A DNA stretch of 64,000 nucleotides from Flavobacterium luminosum (GTDB lineage Bacteria > Bacteroidota > Bacteroidia > Flavobacteriales > Flavobacteriaceae): positions 496,001 through 560,000 of the forward strand of contig NZ_JAMLJM010000001.1 of the NCBI RefSeq assembly GCF_023635005.1, read 5' to 3'. A program made the position numbers and the translations under genes. Shown here piece by piece: positions 27,258 through 36,771 of this stretch; positions within the stretch are counted from its first letter, which is position 1; the number at the start of each line of letters is the position of its first letter. The notes beneath the pieces were generated by a model. The model saw only the letters and a program-made list of their open reading frames with translations. It ran no database searches and had not been told where the DNA came from.

Positions 27258-28256
27258 TTATTTAGTATCATATGCCCACTTTAGGTAAATAGATCCCCAT
27301 GTGAATCCACCACCGAAAGCTGCAAATATAAGATTATCTCCTTTTTTTAATTGTTTTTCAAAATCATGCATCAGCAACGGTAAAGTCGCTGAAGTGGTAT
27401 TTCCATAACGATGAATATTGATTAAGACTTTATCATCCTCTAAATTCATACGTTGAGCCGTTGCATCGATGATACGTTTATTTGCCTGATGTGCCAATAA
27501 CCAATCTACCGATTCTCCAGTTAAACCATTGCGTTCCATGATTTTTTCACTAACGTCTGCCATACCGGAAACTGCATATTTGAATACTGTTTTTCCGTCT
27601 TGGAACACGGTATGTAAACCATTTTCAACCGTTTCCTTGGAAGCCGGTAAAATAGATCCACCTGCATCAATTTTAAGATACTCACGTCCGATTCCGTCAC
27701 TTCGTAAAATTTCATCTTGTACTCCCAAGCCTTCATAATTCGGTTCAAAAAGTACGGCTCCACCACCATCTCCAAAGATAATACAAGTTGCTCTATCGGT
27801 GTAATCTATAATAGACGACATTTTATCGGCACCAATCAACAATACTTTTTTATATTTACCTGATTGAATATAAGCTGAAGCGGTAGACATCCCGTAAAGG
27901 AAACTAGAACATGCAGCTTGTAGATCGAAAGCAAAAGCATTCGTTGCTCCAATTTGCGTAGCAACAAAAACACCTGTCGATGCTACTGGCATATCTGGAG
28001 TTGCTGTAGCCATAATAACCAAATCGATTGTTTTAGGGTCTAAACCTGTTTTCTCGATAAGATTTTGCGCAGCTTTTATCGCTAAAAAGGAAGTTCCTTT
28101 CCCTTTTTCTTTTAAAATTCTTCTTTCTTTTATTCCAGTACGTGTAGTAATCCACTCGTCTGTCGTATCTATCATAGTTTCAAGAACTTGATTAGATAAG
28201 ACAAAATCCGGGACATAGGCACCTACGGCGGTTATTGCGGCAGTTATTGTACTCAT
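27258..28256 (-). CDS. fabH: 3-oxoacyl-ACP synthase III
   Basis: 332 residues from the ATG at 28256. The catalytic triad of the KAS III family can be seen: Cys in DLQAACSSFLYGM, His in LLAHQANKRI and Asn in HRYGNTTSATLP. It condenses acetyl-CoA (or a branched acyl-CoA) with malonyl-ACP to start fatty acid chains. Flavobacteria make many iso-branched fatty acids, so a branched primer preference is likely but not readable here. It sits between rpmF and accB in one operon. Confidence 0.96.
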   Translation of the reverse strand: MSTITAAITAVGAYVPDFVLSNQVLETMIDTTDEWITTRTGIKERRILKEKGKGTSFLAIKAAQNLIEKTGLDPKTIDLVIMATATPDMPVASTGVFVATQIGATNAFAFDLQAACSSFLYGMSTASAYIQSGKYKKVLLIGADKMSSIIDYTDRATCIIFGDGGGAVLFEPNYEGLGVQDEILRSDGIGREYLKIDAGGSILPASKETVENGLHTVFQDGKTVFKYAVSGMADVSEKIMERNGLTGESVDWLLAHQANKRIIDATAQRMNLEDDKVLINIHRYGNTTSATLPLLMHDFEKQLKKGDNLIFAAFGGGFTWGSIYLKWAYDTK

Positions 28257-28421
28257 GTTTTTCAAATAATTCCTCTTAAAACGAGCCTTTTTAAAATCAG
28301 GTTGAAGATACAAAATTCTTTAATACAAAGATACAATGCACTTCTAAATAAATTCGGTTATATCCAACAAAAAAACTCCCACATTTCGAGTGAGAGTTCG
28401 ATTTTCTTTTACTAAAACGTA

Positions 28422-28616
28422 TTAAGCAACAGCTACTGATTTATCAATAACTACCTGACCTCTATAGTACATTTTACCTTCATGCCAGTAAGCTCTGTGG
28501 TATAAATGTGCTTCTCCAGTTACAGGGCAAGTTGCGATTTGAGCAACAGTTGCTTTATAGTGAGTTCTTCTTTTGTCTCTTCTAGTTTTCGAGGTTTTTC
28601 TCTTAGGATGTGCCAT
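28422..28616 (-). CDS. rpmF: 50S ribosomal protein L32
   Basis: 64 residues: [20 protein letters not shown] at the start is diagnostic for L32. Only one cysteine is left of the usual zinc-binding set ([14 protein letters not shown]), suggesting the zinc-free form. It lies 9 bases after the DUF177 gene and upstream of fabH, a widely conserved arrangement. Confidence 0.96.
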   Translation of the reverse strand: MAHPKRKTSKTRRDKRRTHYKATVAQIATCPVTGEAHLYHRAYWHEGKMYYRGQVVIDKSVAVA

Positions 28617-28625
28617 TTTACAAAA

Positions 28626-29159
28626 TTATTTATCCGTTAATAGTTTCTTTAATGCTGCCCAACGCGGGTCAATTTCTTTTTCTTGTATTTCTTCGTCTTC
28701 GGTTTGTGTTTCCTCTTGCTCGATTAAAACTTCTTCTGACAAAGTTTTATTTTTCGCATCAGGATGTACACGTTTTAAAGGGATTGACAAAACAATCATT
28801 TCATAAATGTATTGCGATACATCAATTTGGTGTTCTCCATAAGGCAAAATGAGCAACTCCTCATTATCGTCGTTATAGTGTTCACCAAAACGAACCACTA
28901 GCTTTAATTTTCCTTTAATAGGTAAATCAAAAGGTTCATTGGTTATATCACAAGGAACATGTACGGTTCCAGTATGCTTAAAATTTAATTCAAGCATATT
29001 GCTTTGTTTTTCCAAAACCAGTGTCACTTTTATTTCGGCCGAATCAAATTCGTCGTATTCAAAGTGATCAAAGAACGATTTATTAATTTGATATTCAAAC
29101 TGATGTTTCCCCAGCTTTAATCCCACATAGGAGATTAAATATTCATTTGTAACTTTCAT
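28626..29159 (-). CDS. DUF177/YceD-family protein
   Basis: 177 residues from the ATG at 29159. The core is the DUF177 pattern VPCDITNEPFDLPIKGKLKLVVRFGE followed by an acidic C-terminus (EETQTEDEEIQEKEIDPRWAALKKL). DUF177 proteins sit next to rpmF in most bacteria and are implicated in 23S rRNA metabolism. Here it is the first gene of the rpmF-fabH-accB-accC transcript, with its own promoter upstream. Confidence 0.9.
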   Translation of the reverse strand: MKVTNEYLISYVGLKLGKHQFEYQINKSFFDHFEYDEFDSAEIKVTLVLEKQSNMLELNFKHTGTVHVPCDITNEPFDLPIKGKLKLVVRFGEHYNDDNEELLILPYGEHQIDVSQYIYEMIVLSIPLKRVHPDAKNKTLSEEVLIEQEETQTEDEEIQEKEIDPRWAALKKLLTDK

Positions 29160-29192
29160 CTTAACAACAATTTGTCCCTTATTTAGGGTGTG

Positions 29193-29220
29193 CAAAGATA
29201 TAAATTATTTATAAAATCAA
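29193..29220 (-). promoter_or_regulatory. Promoter of the DUF177-rpmF-fabH-accB-accC operon
   Basis: TTG (29220-29218), 17 bases, TATCTTTG (29200-29193). The leader begins with a small hairpin CCCT-AAATA-AGGG (29189-29177) close to the predicted 5' end. Confidence 0.65.
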
Positions 29221-29243
29221 AAGGGTTATGAACATTTTTTTGT

Positions 29244-30293
29244 TTATAACTGTTTTTCTTTTATTTTTAATGGATTAGCAACCATTTCTTCATAAGCCAT
29301 TCTTGACTTAAAAATATCAATTGCCGCATAGATCGCCTCTGAAAAAGACTGATGGTCTGCTATTCCTTTTCCGGCTATATCAAAACCGGTTCCGTGATCC
29401 GGAGAAGTTCTTATTTTATTGAGACCTGCTGTATAATTAACTCCTTTTCCGAAAGACAAGGTCTTGAAAGGAATCAATCCTTGATCATGATAAGTTGCTA
29501 TAACCGCATCGTATTTTTCATATTGGTTGCTTCCAAAAAATCCATCCGCAGAATAAGGGCCAAAAACCAAAATTCCTTCTTCAAAAATTTTCTTCAAAGC
29601 AGGTTTCAATACTTTTTCTTCTTCATCACCAATCACACCATTATCACCAGAATGTGGGTTAAGTCCTAAAACTGCAATTTTTGGTTTGTTAATTCCAAAA
29701 TCTCTAACCAAGGTCTGATTAATGGTTTGTATTTTTTTACGTATTAAATCTTCTGTAAGATGTTTCGCCACTTCGTTGATAGGCACATGATCTGTCAACA
29801 ATCCTACACGAAGATTATCTTGAATCATCAACATTAACGCATTACCTTCTAATTCCTGATTCAAATAGTCAGTATGCCCCGGAAAAGAAAATTCTTCCGA
29901 TTGAATATTTGACTTATTAATTGGCGCTGTCACCAACACATCGATTGTTCCTTCTTTTAAAGCCTTGGTTGCTTCCACAAAAGATTTCACAGCATAACTT
30001 CCTACATTCTCATCTACCTTTCCAAATTCTAAATTAACCCCTTCTCGCCACACATTTAAAACATTAATCTTTCCGGGAAGAATTTGATCTACTTTATCTA
30101 TTCCGTGAAGATTCACATTCAGATTGAGTTGTTTTTTTAAGAAAGAAAGGATTTTTACATTAGCAAAAATAACCGGCGTGCACAATTCTAGCATACGCGT
30201 ATCTTCTAAAGATTTCAGAATAACTTCGCTACCGATACCGTTCAAATCACCAATTGAAATTCCTACAATTATATTTTCTGGTCTTTTTGTCAT
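29244..30293 (-). CDS. pdxA: 4-hydroxythreonine-4-phosphate dehydrogenase
   Basis: 349 residues. Family motifs: GISIGDLNGIGSEVILK at the N-terminus, VTAPINKSNIQ, the metal-binding FPGHTDYL, GLNPHSGDNG and TYHDQGLIPFKTLSF near the C-terminus. It oxidises 4-phosphohydroxy-L-threonine in the DXP-dependent pyridoxal phosphate pathway, in the cytoplasm. A TAAATTTG element (30333-30326) is a probable -7 promoter. The following operon has a separate promoter, so pdxA may be transcribed on its own. Confidence 0.95.
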   Translation of the reverse strand: MTKRPENIIVGISIGDLNGIGSEVILKSLEDTRMLELCTPVIFANVKILSFLKKQLNLNVNLHGIDKVDQILPGKINVLNVWREGVNLEFGKVDENVGSYAVKSFVEATKALKEGTIDVLVTAPINKSNIQSEEFSFPGHTDYLNQELEGNALMLMIQDNLRVGLLTDHVPINEVAKHLTEDLIRKKIQTINQTLVRDFGINKPKIAVLGLNPHSGDNGVIGDEEEKVLKPALKKIFEEGILVFGPYSADGFFGSNQYEKYDAVIATYHDQGLIPFKTLSFGKGVNYTAGLNKIRTSPDHGTGFDIAGKGIADHQSFSEAIYAAIDIFKSRMAYEEMVANPLKIKEKQL

Positions 30294-30350
30294 CAGTTCA
30301 ATGTATTTATTGCTAATTTTGAATGCAAATTTACTAAAATAAAATCAGTA

Positions 30351-30941
30351 ATGTTTACAGGAATCATAGAAACTCTCGGAACCATCAAAGGGCTGGAAAA
30401 AGAAGGCGAAAATCTTCAAATTTCGATACAATCTAACATCACCCACGAATTAAAAATAGATCAAAGTGTGGCACACAATGGCGTGTGTTTAACTGTTGTT
30501 GCTATAGAAAATGACACATATACTGTTACAGCCATTAAAGAAACTCTTGAAAAAACCAACCTAGGAGAATGGAAAGTGGGAGAAAAAGTAAATTTAGAGC
30601 GCGCCATGAAACTAGGCGATCGTCTAGATGGGCATATAGTTCAAGGGCACGTGGATCAGACTGCTATTTGTAAAAATATTGAAGAAGCCGATGGAAGTTG
30701 GTATTTTACTTTTGAATACGACAAATCTCTAAACAATATTACTATTGAAAAAGGTTCGATTACGGTAAATGGTACGAGTTTAACGGTCGTGAATTCGAAA
30801 ATTAATGAATTTAGTGTAGCGATTATCCCCTATACTTACGAGCATACCAATTTTAATAGTTTCAAAATAGGAACAAAGGTTAATTTAGAATTTGATGTGA
30901 TTGGGAAGTATGTAAAAAGATTACATGAATTACAAGCCTAA
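30351..30941 (+). CDS. ribE: Riboflavin synthase, alpha subunit
   Basis: 196 residues made of two similar lumazine-binding barrels. The first begins MFTGIIETLG and contains AHNGVCLTV; the second begins DGHIVQGHVD and contains VNGTSLTV. It dismutates two 6,7-dimethyl-8-ribityllumazine molecules to riboflavin. It is divergent from pdxA. A TAATTTTG at 30314-30321 is a candidate -7 element. It is followed by a strong terminator, so it is monocistronic, away from other rib genes. Confidence 0.96.
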   Translation: MFTGIIETLGTIKGLEKEGENLQISIQSNITHELKIDQSVAHNGVCLTVVAIENDTYTVTAIKETLEKTNLGEWKVGEKVNLERAMKLGDRLDGHIVQGHVDQTAICKNIEEADGSWYFTFEYDKSLNNITIEKGSITVNGTSLTVVNSKINEFSVAIIPYTYEHTNFNSFKIGTKVNLEFDVIGKYVKRLHELQA

Positions 30942-30997
30942 AACAACCATTTTATTTAAATAGTTACAAAACTTCGATTTTTACTCGAAATAATAAG

Positions 30998-31038
30998 CAA
31001 AAAAAACCAAATTCGAAATGAATTTGGTTTTTTTTATT
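30998..31038 (+). terminator. Bidirectional terminator between ribE and glyS
   Basis: AAACCAAATTC and GAATTTGGTTT pair around a GAAAT loop with long A and T runs on both sides. Confidence 0.88.
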
Positions 31039-31060
31039 TGATCAGTGGTAGTCTAATTTT

Positions 31061-32605
31061 TTATTTCATCTTCATCAACCAGTTTCGCATAGAAACTTCA
31101 TTAGAGATAATTCCTCTTAACTCAGAAATTGCCACACGGTCTTGTTGCATAGAATCACGATGACGAATCGTAACTGTTTTATCTTCTAAAGTTTGATGAT
31201 CCACAGTAATACAGAACGGAGTTCCTAAGGCATCTTGACGACGGTAACGACGACCTACGGCATCTTTCTCATCATATGCCACATTGAAATCCCATTTCAA
31301 ATCTTCGATAATTTCCCTTGCTAACTCCGGCAAACCATCTTTTTTCACTAATGGTAAAACCGCAGCTTTTGTTGGGGCTAACACCGAAGGCAAACGCAAT
31401 ACCGTTCTGCTTGAACCATCCTCTAAAGTTTCTTCTTGTAAAGCTTTAGAGAAAACTGCCAAAAACATACGATCTAAACCAACCGAAGTTTCCACTACGT
31501 ATGGAACATAGTTTCTGTTCTCTTCTGTATCGAAATATTGAAGTTTTTTTCCTGAAAATTGCTCATGTGCTTTTAAATCGAAATCAGTACGCGAGTGAAT
31601 TCCTTCCAACTCTTTAAATCCAAATGGGAAATTAAACTCGATATCTGCCGCTGCATTAGCATAATGCGCTAATTTTTCATGGTCATGGAAACGATAATTT
31701 TCTTTTCCTAAACCAAGTGACAAATGCCATTTCAGACGTGTTTCTTTCCAGTATTCGTACCATTTCATTTCCTCTCCTGGCTTTACGAAAAACTGCATCT
31801 CCATTTGTTCGAATTCACGCATACGGAAAATAAACTGGCGCGCCACAATTTCATTACGGAATGCTTTTCCGGTTTGTGCAATACCAAAAGGGATTTTCAT
31901 ACGACCTGTTTTTTGCACATTCAAGAAGTTTACGAAAATACCTTGAGCCGTTTCAGGTCTAAGATACAAATCCATTGCTGTATCCGCTGAAGCGCCCAAC
32001 TTAGTCCCGAACATTAAGTTAAACTGACGTACTTCAGTCCAATTTTTAGAACCAGTTTCTGGATCAGCAATTTCTAGTTCTTCGATTAAAGCTTTCACGT
32101 CGGCCAAATCACCAGAATCTAAACCTTTAGCCATTCTTTGTAAAATAGCATTCTTTTGATCTAAATACCCTTTTACTCTTTCATTAGTCGCTACAAATTG
32201 TGCTTCATCAAAAGCTTCACCAAAACGGCCTCTTGCTTTTTCGATTTCTTTTTGTGCTTTTTGGTTTAATTTTTCGGCATAATCCTCAATTAAAACATCT
32301 GCGCGGTATCTTTTTTTAGAATCTTTATTATCAATCAACGGATCATTGAAGGCGTCTACGTGACCAGAAGCTTTCCAAGTAGTAGGATGCATAAAAATTG
32401 CAGCATCAATACCCACGATGTTTTCATGCATCTGCACCATGGATTTCCACCAATAATCTCTAATATTTTTCTTTAATTCTACACCGTTTTGCGCATAATC
32501 ATATACAGCGCTCAAACCATCATAAATTTCGCTAGACGGAAAAATAAATCCATACTCTTTTGCGTGCGAAACTACATTTTTAAATAAATCTTCTTGTTTT
32601 GCCAT
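31061..32605 (-). CDS. glyS: Glycyl-tRNA synthetase, dimeric (alpha2) type
   Basis: 514 residues, single-chain class II enzyme. Motif 1 lies near the N-terminal ADVLIEDYAEKLN region. Motif 2 is FRNEIVARQFIFRMREFEQMEMQFF and motif 3 is VETSVGLDRMFLAV. A C-terminal anticodon-binding domain (VLPLVKKDGLPELAREI) follows. It charges tRNA-Gly. The start MAKQEDLFKNVV fits the family. The only promoter-like TATTTTTG lies 8 bases upstream inside the T tract of the preceding terminator, so I do not trust it. Confidence 0.96.
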   Translation of the reverse strand: MAKQEDLFKNVVSHAKEYGFIFPSSEIYDGLSAVYDYAQNGVELKKNIRDYWWKSMVQMHENIVGIDAAIFMHPTTWKASGHVDAFNDPLIDNKDSKKRYRADVLIEDYAEKLNQKAQKEIEKARGRFGEAFDEAQFVATNERVKGYLDQKNAILQRMAKGLDSGDLADVKALIEELEIADPETGSKNWTEVRQFNLMFGTKLGASADTAMDLYLRPETAQGIFVNFLNVQKTGRMKIPFGIAQTGKAFRNEIVARQFIFRMREFEQMEMQFFVKPGEEMKWYEYWKETRLKWHLSLGLGKENYRFHDHEKLAHYANAAADIEFNFPFGFKELEGIHSRTDFDLKAHEQFSGKKLQYFDTEENRNYVPYVVETSVGLDRMFLAVFSKALQEETLEDGSSRTVLRLPSVLAPTKAAVLPLVKKDGLPELAREIIEDLKWDFNVAYDEKDAVGRRYRRQDALGTPFCITVDHQTLEDKTVTIRHRDSMQQDRVAISELRGIISNEVSMRNWLMKMK

Positions 32606-32620
32606 AGTATTGCAAAAATA

Positions 32621-32646
32621 AAAAAAAACGGACTTAAATTCCGTTT
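32621..32646 (-). terminator. Terminator of the coiled-coil membrane protein gene
   Basis: On the minus strand AAACGGA, loop ATTTAAG, TCCGTTT, then a run of T. It lies 60 bases after the gene's stop and just before glyS. Confidence 0.75.
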
Positions 32647-32707
32647 AATATTACAGTTTATATTACGTTGAAAAATTGCTTTTCCTTTTTCACAAAATTA
32701 AGACAAA

Positions 32708-33544
32708 TTATCTCAATGTTAAGACTGAATTTCCAATTAAATTGACACCCGAATAAATATTGATTTCATAATCCCCTTTTATGAGATCCTCCTTTTTTGG
32801 TTCCACAAAAAGACAAACATCTACTTCTTTGTTCTCGTAATATACATTTGTTTTTGCGCTGTAACTCGACAAAGGTGCTTTACGCGTCGAAATATTATCT
32901 TCTTGAGCCACTACTTTTTTCGAAGGATTTATGACTTGGATATAAATATCTTTTTTTCCTTTTACCGCTGTATTGTTTTCTAAAAGCGTAAAACAAACTC
33001 TAATCTGTTCTGTTTTGTTAAACCTTCTAGTTTTAATGACATTATTAGACACTATTTTAATTCCATTGGCCCGCACGTTTTTGGCTTCAAGATTTTTTGA
33101 TACTGCCACTACTGTTTCATTTTGGCTATTTTTTTTCTGAAGTTCCCTATTGGCTTCCAACAATCTTTTTATATGATTGTTTAACTGTTTATTCTCCTGA
33201 ATCTTATTCTCCAAAGTCCCAGAATCTAGTTGCAACACTTCTTTTTCAGCTATCTTATTTTCCAATACTTGTTTGTATTTCACACTATCTAAAACACCAT
33301 GTTTGGCTAAAATACCACTGTACAAAAGCAATTGTTTATTCTTCAGCAATTCAGCATCGTAACGATTTAAAATTTCTCTTAACTCGTTATTATGGGTGAC
33401 TACTTCTAATTTGTAGTTTTTTACTAAATTTTCATTTTTGACATTAGCTTCATAATTTTTAAATCCTAAAATTATGGAAATCGACATGAATACAATCGAT
33501 GTTAGAAGGTATATAGATTTTGGTACTTTCTCTATCATTTTCAA
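32708..33544 (-). CDS. Membrane-anchored coiled-coil protein of unknown function
   Basis: 278 residues. One N-terminal transmembrane helix (YLLTSIVFMSISIILGF, about residues 12-28) precedes a long heptad-rich segment (about 40-140; many Leu, Asn, Lys and Glu, e.g. ENKQLNNHIKRLLEANREL). The C-terminal part is beta-rich (IRVCFTLLENNTAVKGKKDIYIQVI...GDYEINIYSG), like a small Ig-like domain. The topology suggests a periplasmic C-terminus. I do not recognise a named family; similar proteins occur as hypotheticals in flavobacteria. It is divergent from comF and followed by its own terminator. Confidence 0.75.
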   Translation of the reverse strand: MKMIEKVPKSIYLLTSIVFMSISIILGFKNYEANVKNENLVKNYKLEVVTHNNELREILNRYDAELLKNKQLLLYSGILAKHGVLDSVKYKQVLENKIAEKEVLQLDSGTLENKIQENKQLNNHIKRLLEANRELQKKNSQNETVVAVSKNLEAKNVRANGIKIVSNNVIKTRRFNKTEQIRVCFTLLENNTAVKGKKDIYIQVINPSKKVVAQEDNISTRKAPLSSYSAKTNVYYENKEVDVCLFVEPKKEDLIKGDYEINIYSGVNLIGNSVLTLR

Positions 33545-33608
33545 AAAAGATGAATATATTTATTAAATTTATCTTATTCACTCAACAACTTAAAAAAAAA
33601 TCGATGAA

Positions 33609-34292
33609 ATGCTTGAATATTTGATAAACATATTTTACCCTAAAACATGTCCCGGATGTCTAAATTTGATACTAAAATCTGAAAATCAACTATGTACGAG
33701 CTGTAGACATGAGATTCCTCTTACAAATCATCTATCTACTAAAGAAAACGAAGCTTTTCAGAAATTTTACGGTAAAATACCCCTTGAAAATGCATTTTCG
33801 ATGTTTTATTTTCACAAAAAAGGAATCACTCAAGAACTCATTCATCATTTGAAATATAAAAAAAGACAAGAAATTGGTACGGTTTTAGGCCAATGGTATG
33901 CTGAAGATTTGAAACAGCAGAAAGTATTCGAAGAAGTGCATTATATCATACCTGTACCTTTACATCCAAAACGACTTAAACAAAGAGGCTATAACCAAAT
34001 TAGTACTTTCTGCCATGCTATTGGTGATACATTGAATATTCCTGTAACAACCGATATTCTTTACAGAAATCACTATTCGATCACACAATCCAAAAAAAAT
34101 CTGGAAGAAAGATCGAGTCTTAATACCAATAGCTTTGACGTGAATCATAACGAAGAACACCACCATAAACACTTTTTACTGATTGATGACGTGCTAACAA
34201 CCGGAGCCACCTTGGAAGCGTGCGGAAAAGCCATTTTAAAAATTCCCGGAGCCAAACTGAGCATCCTAACAATGGGATTTTCGGAATCATAA
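33609..34292 (+). CDS. ComF-family phosphoribosyltransferase-like protein
   Basis: 227 residues. An N-terminal four-cysteine zinc-finger-like knot (CPGCLN...CTSCRH) and a C-terminal PRPP-binding loop LLIDDVLTTGATL are the two hallmarks of ComF/GntX proteins, which help natural transformation or the reuse of DNA. The middle segment VPLHPKRLKQRGYNQ is also typical. The cysteines are intact, so it looks functional. The next gene's true start lies 71 bases after this stop. Confidence 0.92.
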   Translation: MLEYLINIFYPKTCPGCLNLILKSENQLCTSCRHEIPLTNHLSTKENEAFQKFYGKIPLENAFSMFYFHKKGITQELIHHLKYKKRQEIGTVLGQWYAEDLKQQKVFEEVHYIIPVPLHPKRLKQRGYNQISTFCHAIGDTLNIPVTTDILYRNHYSITQSKKNLEERSSLNTNSFDVNHNEEHHHKHFLLIDDVLTTGATLEACGKAILKIPGAKLSILTMGFSES

Positions 34293-34363
34293 TCGTTAAA
34301 CTAACTAAAAATATTTCGTTTACACTAAATAAAGTGGTTATTTTGTGCTGTAAATCGATATCC

Positions 34364-35962
34364 ATGAGAAAAATTAAATTTCTATTCTGTATCATTATAA
34401 CCCTTTCCTTAGCGGTGAGTTGTGCCAAAAGAGGATCTATAACTGGCGGCGACAAAGATGTTACCCCTCCAAAAATTGTCTCGAGTTACCCTGAAAATTT
34501 TTCTAAAGATTTTAATACTAATACCATCAAGATTAATTTTGATGAATATATAAAGATTAAAGATTTACAAAAAAATCTGGTAGTTTCCCCACTTATGAAA
34601 ACTCCCTTAACGGTATTACCGCAAGGAAGCGCCAGCAAACAAATGATTATAAAAATCAACGATACTTTACAACCTAACACAACATACAGTTTTAATTTTG
34701 GCCCAAGTATCACTGACAATAACGAAGGAAACCCGATAAAACAGTTCAAATATGTTTTTTCAACAGGAAAAGAACTAGATTCTCTTACCGTTGAAGGATT
34801 CGTTAAAGATTCTTACGAAAAAGTAACCGACAAATATGTGAACGTGATGCTTTATGAAGTAGATGACACGTTTACCGATTCTATCATTTACAAACAAACG
34901 CCACGATATATCACCAATACGCTAGACAGCACCACGACGTTTAAACTCGATAATGTTAAAGCAGGAAAATACAAATTGATCGCTTTAAAAGAAAAAGCTG
35001 CGAACTATAAATTTGATCCTACGAAAGATAAAATAGCTTTTTATAATCAGACCATTACCGTTCCGGATCCTTCTATTTTTGAATTGGAATTATTCAAAGA
35101 GGTACCTGCGTTTAAAGCACACCGACCGTCTCAAGCTTCTGGTAACCGACTTCTGTTAGGTTATGAGGGGAACCCAAAAGATGTTATAATTACCGCAACT
35201 AGAAACCAAGAAAAGGTTCAGGTAATATCCACTAAATTAACGAATAAAGATTCTCTCCAACTTTGGTTTCAGCCTTTAAAAAATGATTCTTTAAAACTGA
35301 CCGTATCCAATAAAGGTATCGATAAAATATTTGCACTTAAAACAAGAGAGTTGAAACAAGATTCTTTAAAAATAACCGCTAAAACTAAAGGAATCGTAGG
35401 ATTTAACGACAAATTCATTCTGCATTCGGAAACTCCTTTGACTAAATTTGATGAGAGTAAGATACGTTTGACAAAAAAAGATTCCTCGACGGTTCAATTC
35501 AAAAAACATTACGATGTATTTCATCAAGATTGGGAATTTTTATTTGATAAAGAACCAAACGAAAAATACACTTTAACCTTACTTCCTGAAGCTACAGAAG
35601 ATTATTTGGGTCAGAAAAACGACACTTTGACTTTTCAGGTTAATACAAAATCATTGGAAGATTATGGTAATTTGAAATTGAATTTGAAAAATGCCAAATC
35701 GTTACCAGTCATTGTAGAACTTACAAACGAAAAAGGAGAAACAATAGTTTCTAAATATACAGAAACTACTCTGGTGGAATTTTTGTTGTTAGAACCTCAA
35801 AAATACTCACTGCGCGTTATTTATGATGAAAACAAAAATCAACAACGCGATACTGGAAATTACCTTGAGAATCGTCAGCCCGAAGAAGTGTACCATTTCC
35901 CGAACGAAATAGACTTAAGAGCTAACTGGGATGTGAATCAGGAAATTGATCTAGGAAAATAG
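34364..35962 (+). CDS. Lipoprotein with bacterial Ig-like (Big_5) domain
   Basis: 532 residues from the ATG at 34364; the open frame extends into comF but the signal peptide starts here. MRKIKFLFCIIITLSLAVSC carries a lipobox with the acylated cysteine at residue 20. The N-terminal domain (TPPKIVSSYPENFSKDF...INFDEYIKIKD) is the Big_5/SbsA Ig-like pattern common in Bacteroidota. The rest is beta-rich. It is probably anchored in the outer membrane; the function is unknown. A perfect 12-base-pair hairpin starts one base after its stop. Confidence 0.82.
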   Translation: MRKIKFLFCIIITLSLAVSCAKRGSITGGDKDVTPPKIVSSYPENFSKDFNTNTIKINFDEYIKIKDLQKNLVVSPLMKTPLTVLPQGSASKQMIIKINDTLQPNTTYSFNFGPSITDNNEGNPIKQFKYVFSTGKELDSLTVEGFVKDSYEKVTDKYVNVMLYEVDDTFTDSIIYKQTPRYITNTLDSTTTFKLDNVKAGKYKLIALKEKAANYKFDPTKDKIAFYNQTITVPDPSIFELELFKEVPAFKAHRPSQASGNRLLLGYEGNPKDVIITATRNQEKVQVISTKLTNKDSLQLWFQPLKNDSLKLTVSNKGIDKIFALKTRELKQDSLKITAKTKGIVGFNDKFILHSETPLTKFDESKIRLTKKDSSTVQFKKHYDVFHQDWEFLFDKEPNEKYTLTLLPEATEDYLGQKNDTLTFQVNTKSLEDYGNLKLNLKNAKSLPVIVELTNEKGETIVSKYTETTLVEFLLLEPQKYSLRVIYDENKNQQRDTGNYLENRQPEEVYHFPNEIDLRANWDVNQEIDLGK

Positions 35963-35994
35963 CGAGATTACGAAAATATTAATTCGTAATCTCG
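35963..35994. terminator. Hairpin shared by two convergent gene ends
   Basis: CGAGATTACGAA (35963-35974) and TTCGTAATCTCG (35983-35994) pair perfectly around 8 bases. It begins directly after the stop of the Ig-like gene and at the same time encodes the last residues and stop of the omega-amidase on the other strand. It lacks a clear T run. Confidence 0.5.
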
Positions 35995-36746
35995 AAAATG
36001 TCCTTATCATTTAGGAAATTCAATTTTTGTCTAGTCGTCAACATTTCTGCTTTGTCTAAGGTTACTAGTTGAACTGCTTCGGTTTCAAATGGAGCAATCA
36101 ACGCATTCCCTAAATAATCTATAACCTGAGAGTGTCCTACATAAGGCATACCATTGCCATCGATTCCAATGCGATTAACGCCTATAGTATAACAAAGATT
36201 TTCTACAGAACGTGCCTTTAGTAATATGTCCCAAGCATTGATTCTTGGTTTAGGCCAGCTTGCCACATAGAGAAGCAAATCATAATTTTCTACATTACGA
36301 ACGAAAACCGGAAAACGCAAATCGTAACAAATTTGAAGACAAATTTTCCAATCTTTATATTCCACTATAACTTTTTCTCTTCCAGGAGTAAAAACGGCTT
36401 CTTCTTTAGCCAAAGTAAATAAATGACGTTTGTCGTACTTTTGAAAAGTACCGTCAGGATACACAAAAAGCATTCGATTGTAAAAATTACCTTCCTCCTC
36501 TATCACTAGACTTCCCGTAATAGCGGTATTTTTCTTTCTCGCTAAAGCAATCATCCAAGAAACCGTCACACCATTCATTTCTTCAGCCACAGCAGAAGGA
36601 TTCATGGTAAAACCAGTAGAAAACATCTCGGGCAAAACAATTAAATCTACCGCTTCTGAAATAGCATTGATTTTTTCTTCAAAATAAATTCTATTGGCTT
36701 CTGGATTTTCCCAGACTAAATCGGATTGTATGATAGCTATTTTCAT
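35979..36746 (-). CDS. Carbon-nitrogen hydrolase, omega-amidase (YafV/Nit2-like)
   Basis: 255 residues of the nitrilase superfamily. The catalytic triad is Glu40 (VLPEMFSTGF), Lys106 (YDKRHLF) and Cys140 (QICYDLRFP). These motifs and the SWPKPRINAWDILLKARSVEN segment match omega-amidases, which hydrolyse alpha-ketoglutaramate and related amides, a metabolite-repair role in the cytoplasm. It starts 25 bases after the thioredoxin-like gene and is probably cotranscribed with it. The last codons lie within a hairpin. Confidence 0.9.
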   Translation of the reverse strand: MKIAIIQSDLVWENPEANRIYFEEKINAISEAVDLIVLPEMFSTGFTMNPSAVAEEMNGVTVSWMIALARKKNTAITGSLVIEEEGNFYNRMLFVYPDGTFQKYDKRHLFTLAKEEAVFTPGREKVIVEYKDWKICLQICYDLRFPVFVRNVENYDLLLYVASWPKPRINAWDILLKARSVENLCYTIGVNRIGIDGNGMPYVGHSQVIDYLGNALIAPFETEAVQLVTLDKAEMLTTRQKLNFLNDKDIFEITN

Positions 36747-36771
36747 GAATTAATTTATAAAAAACGTGTAA

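Noticed and set aside
28573..28852. Two overlapping plus-strand frames
   Set aside because: Antisense shadows of rpmF and the DUF177 gene.
32613..32620. TATTTTTG as the glyS promoter
   Set aside because: It lies in the T tract of the preceding terminator, has no -33 TTG, and would leave almost no leader.
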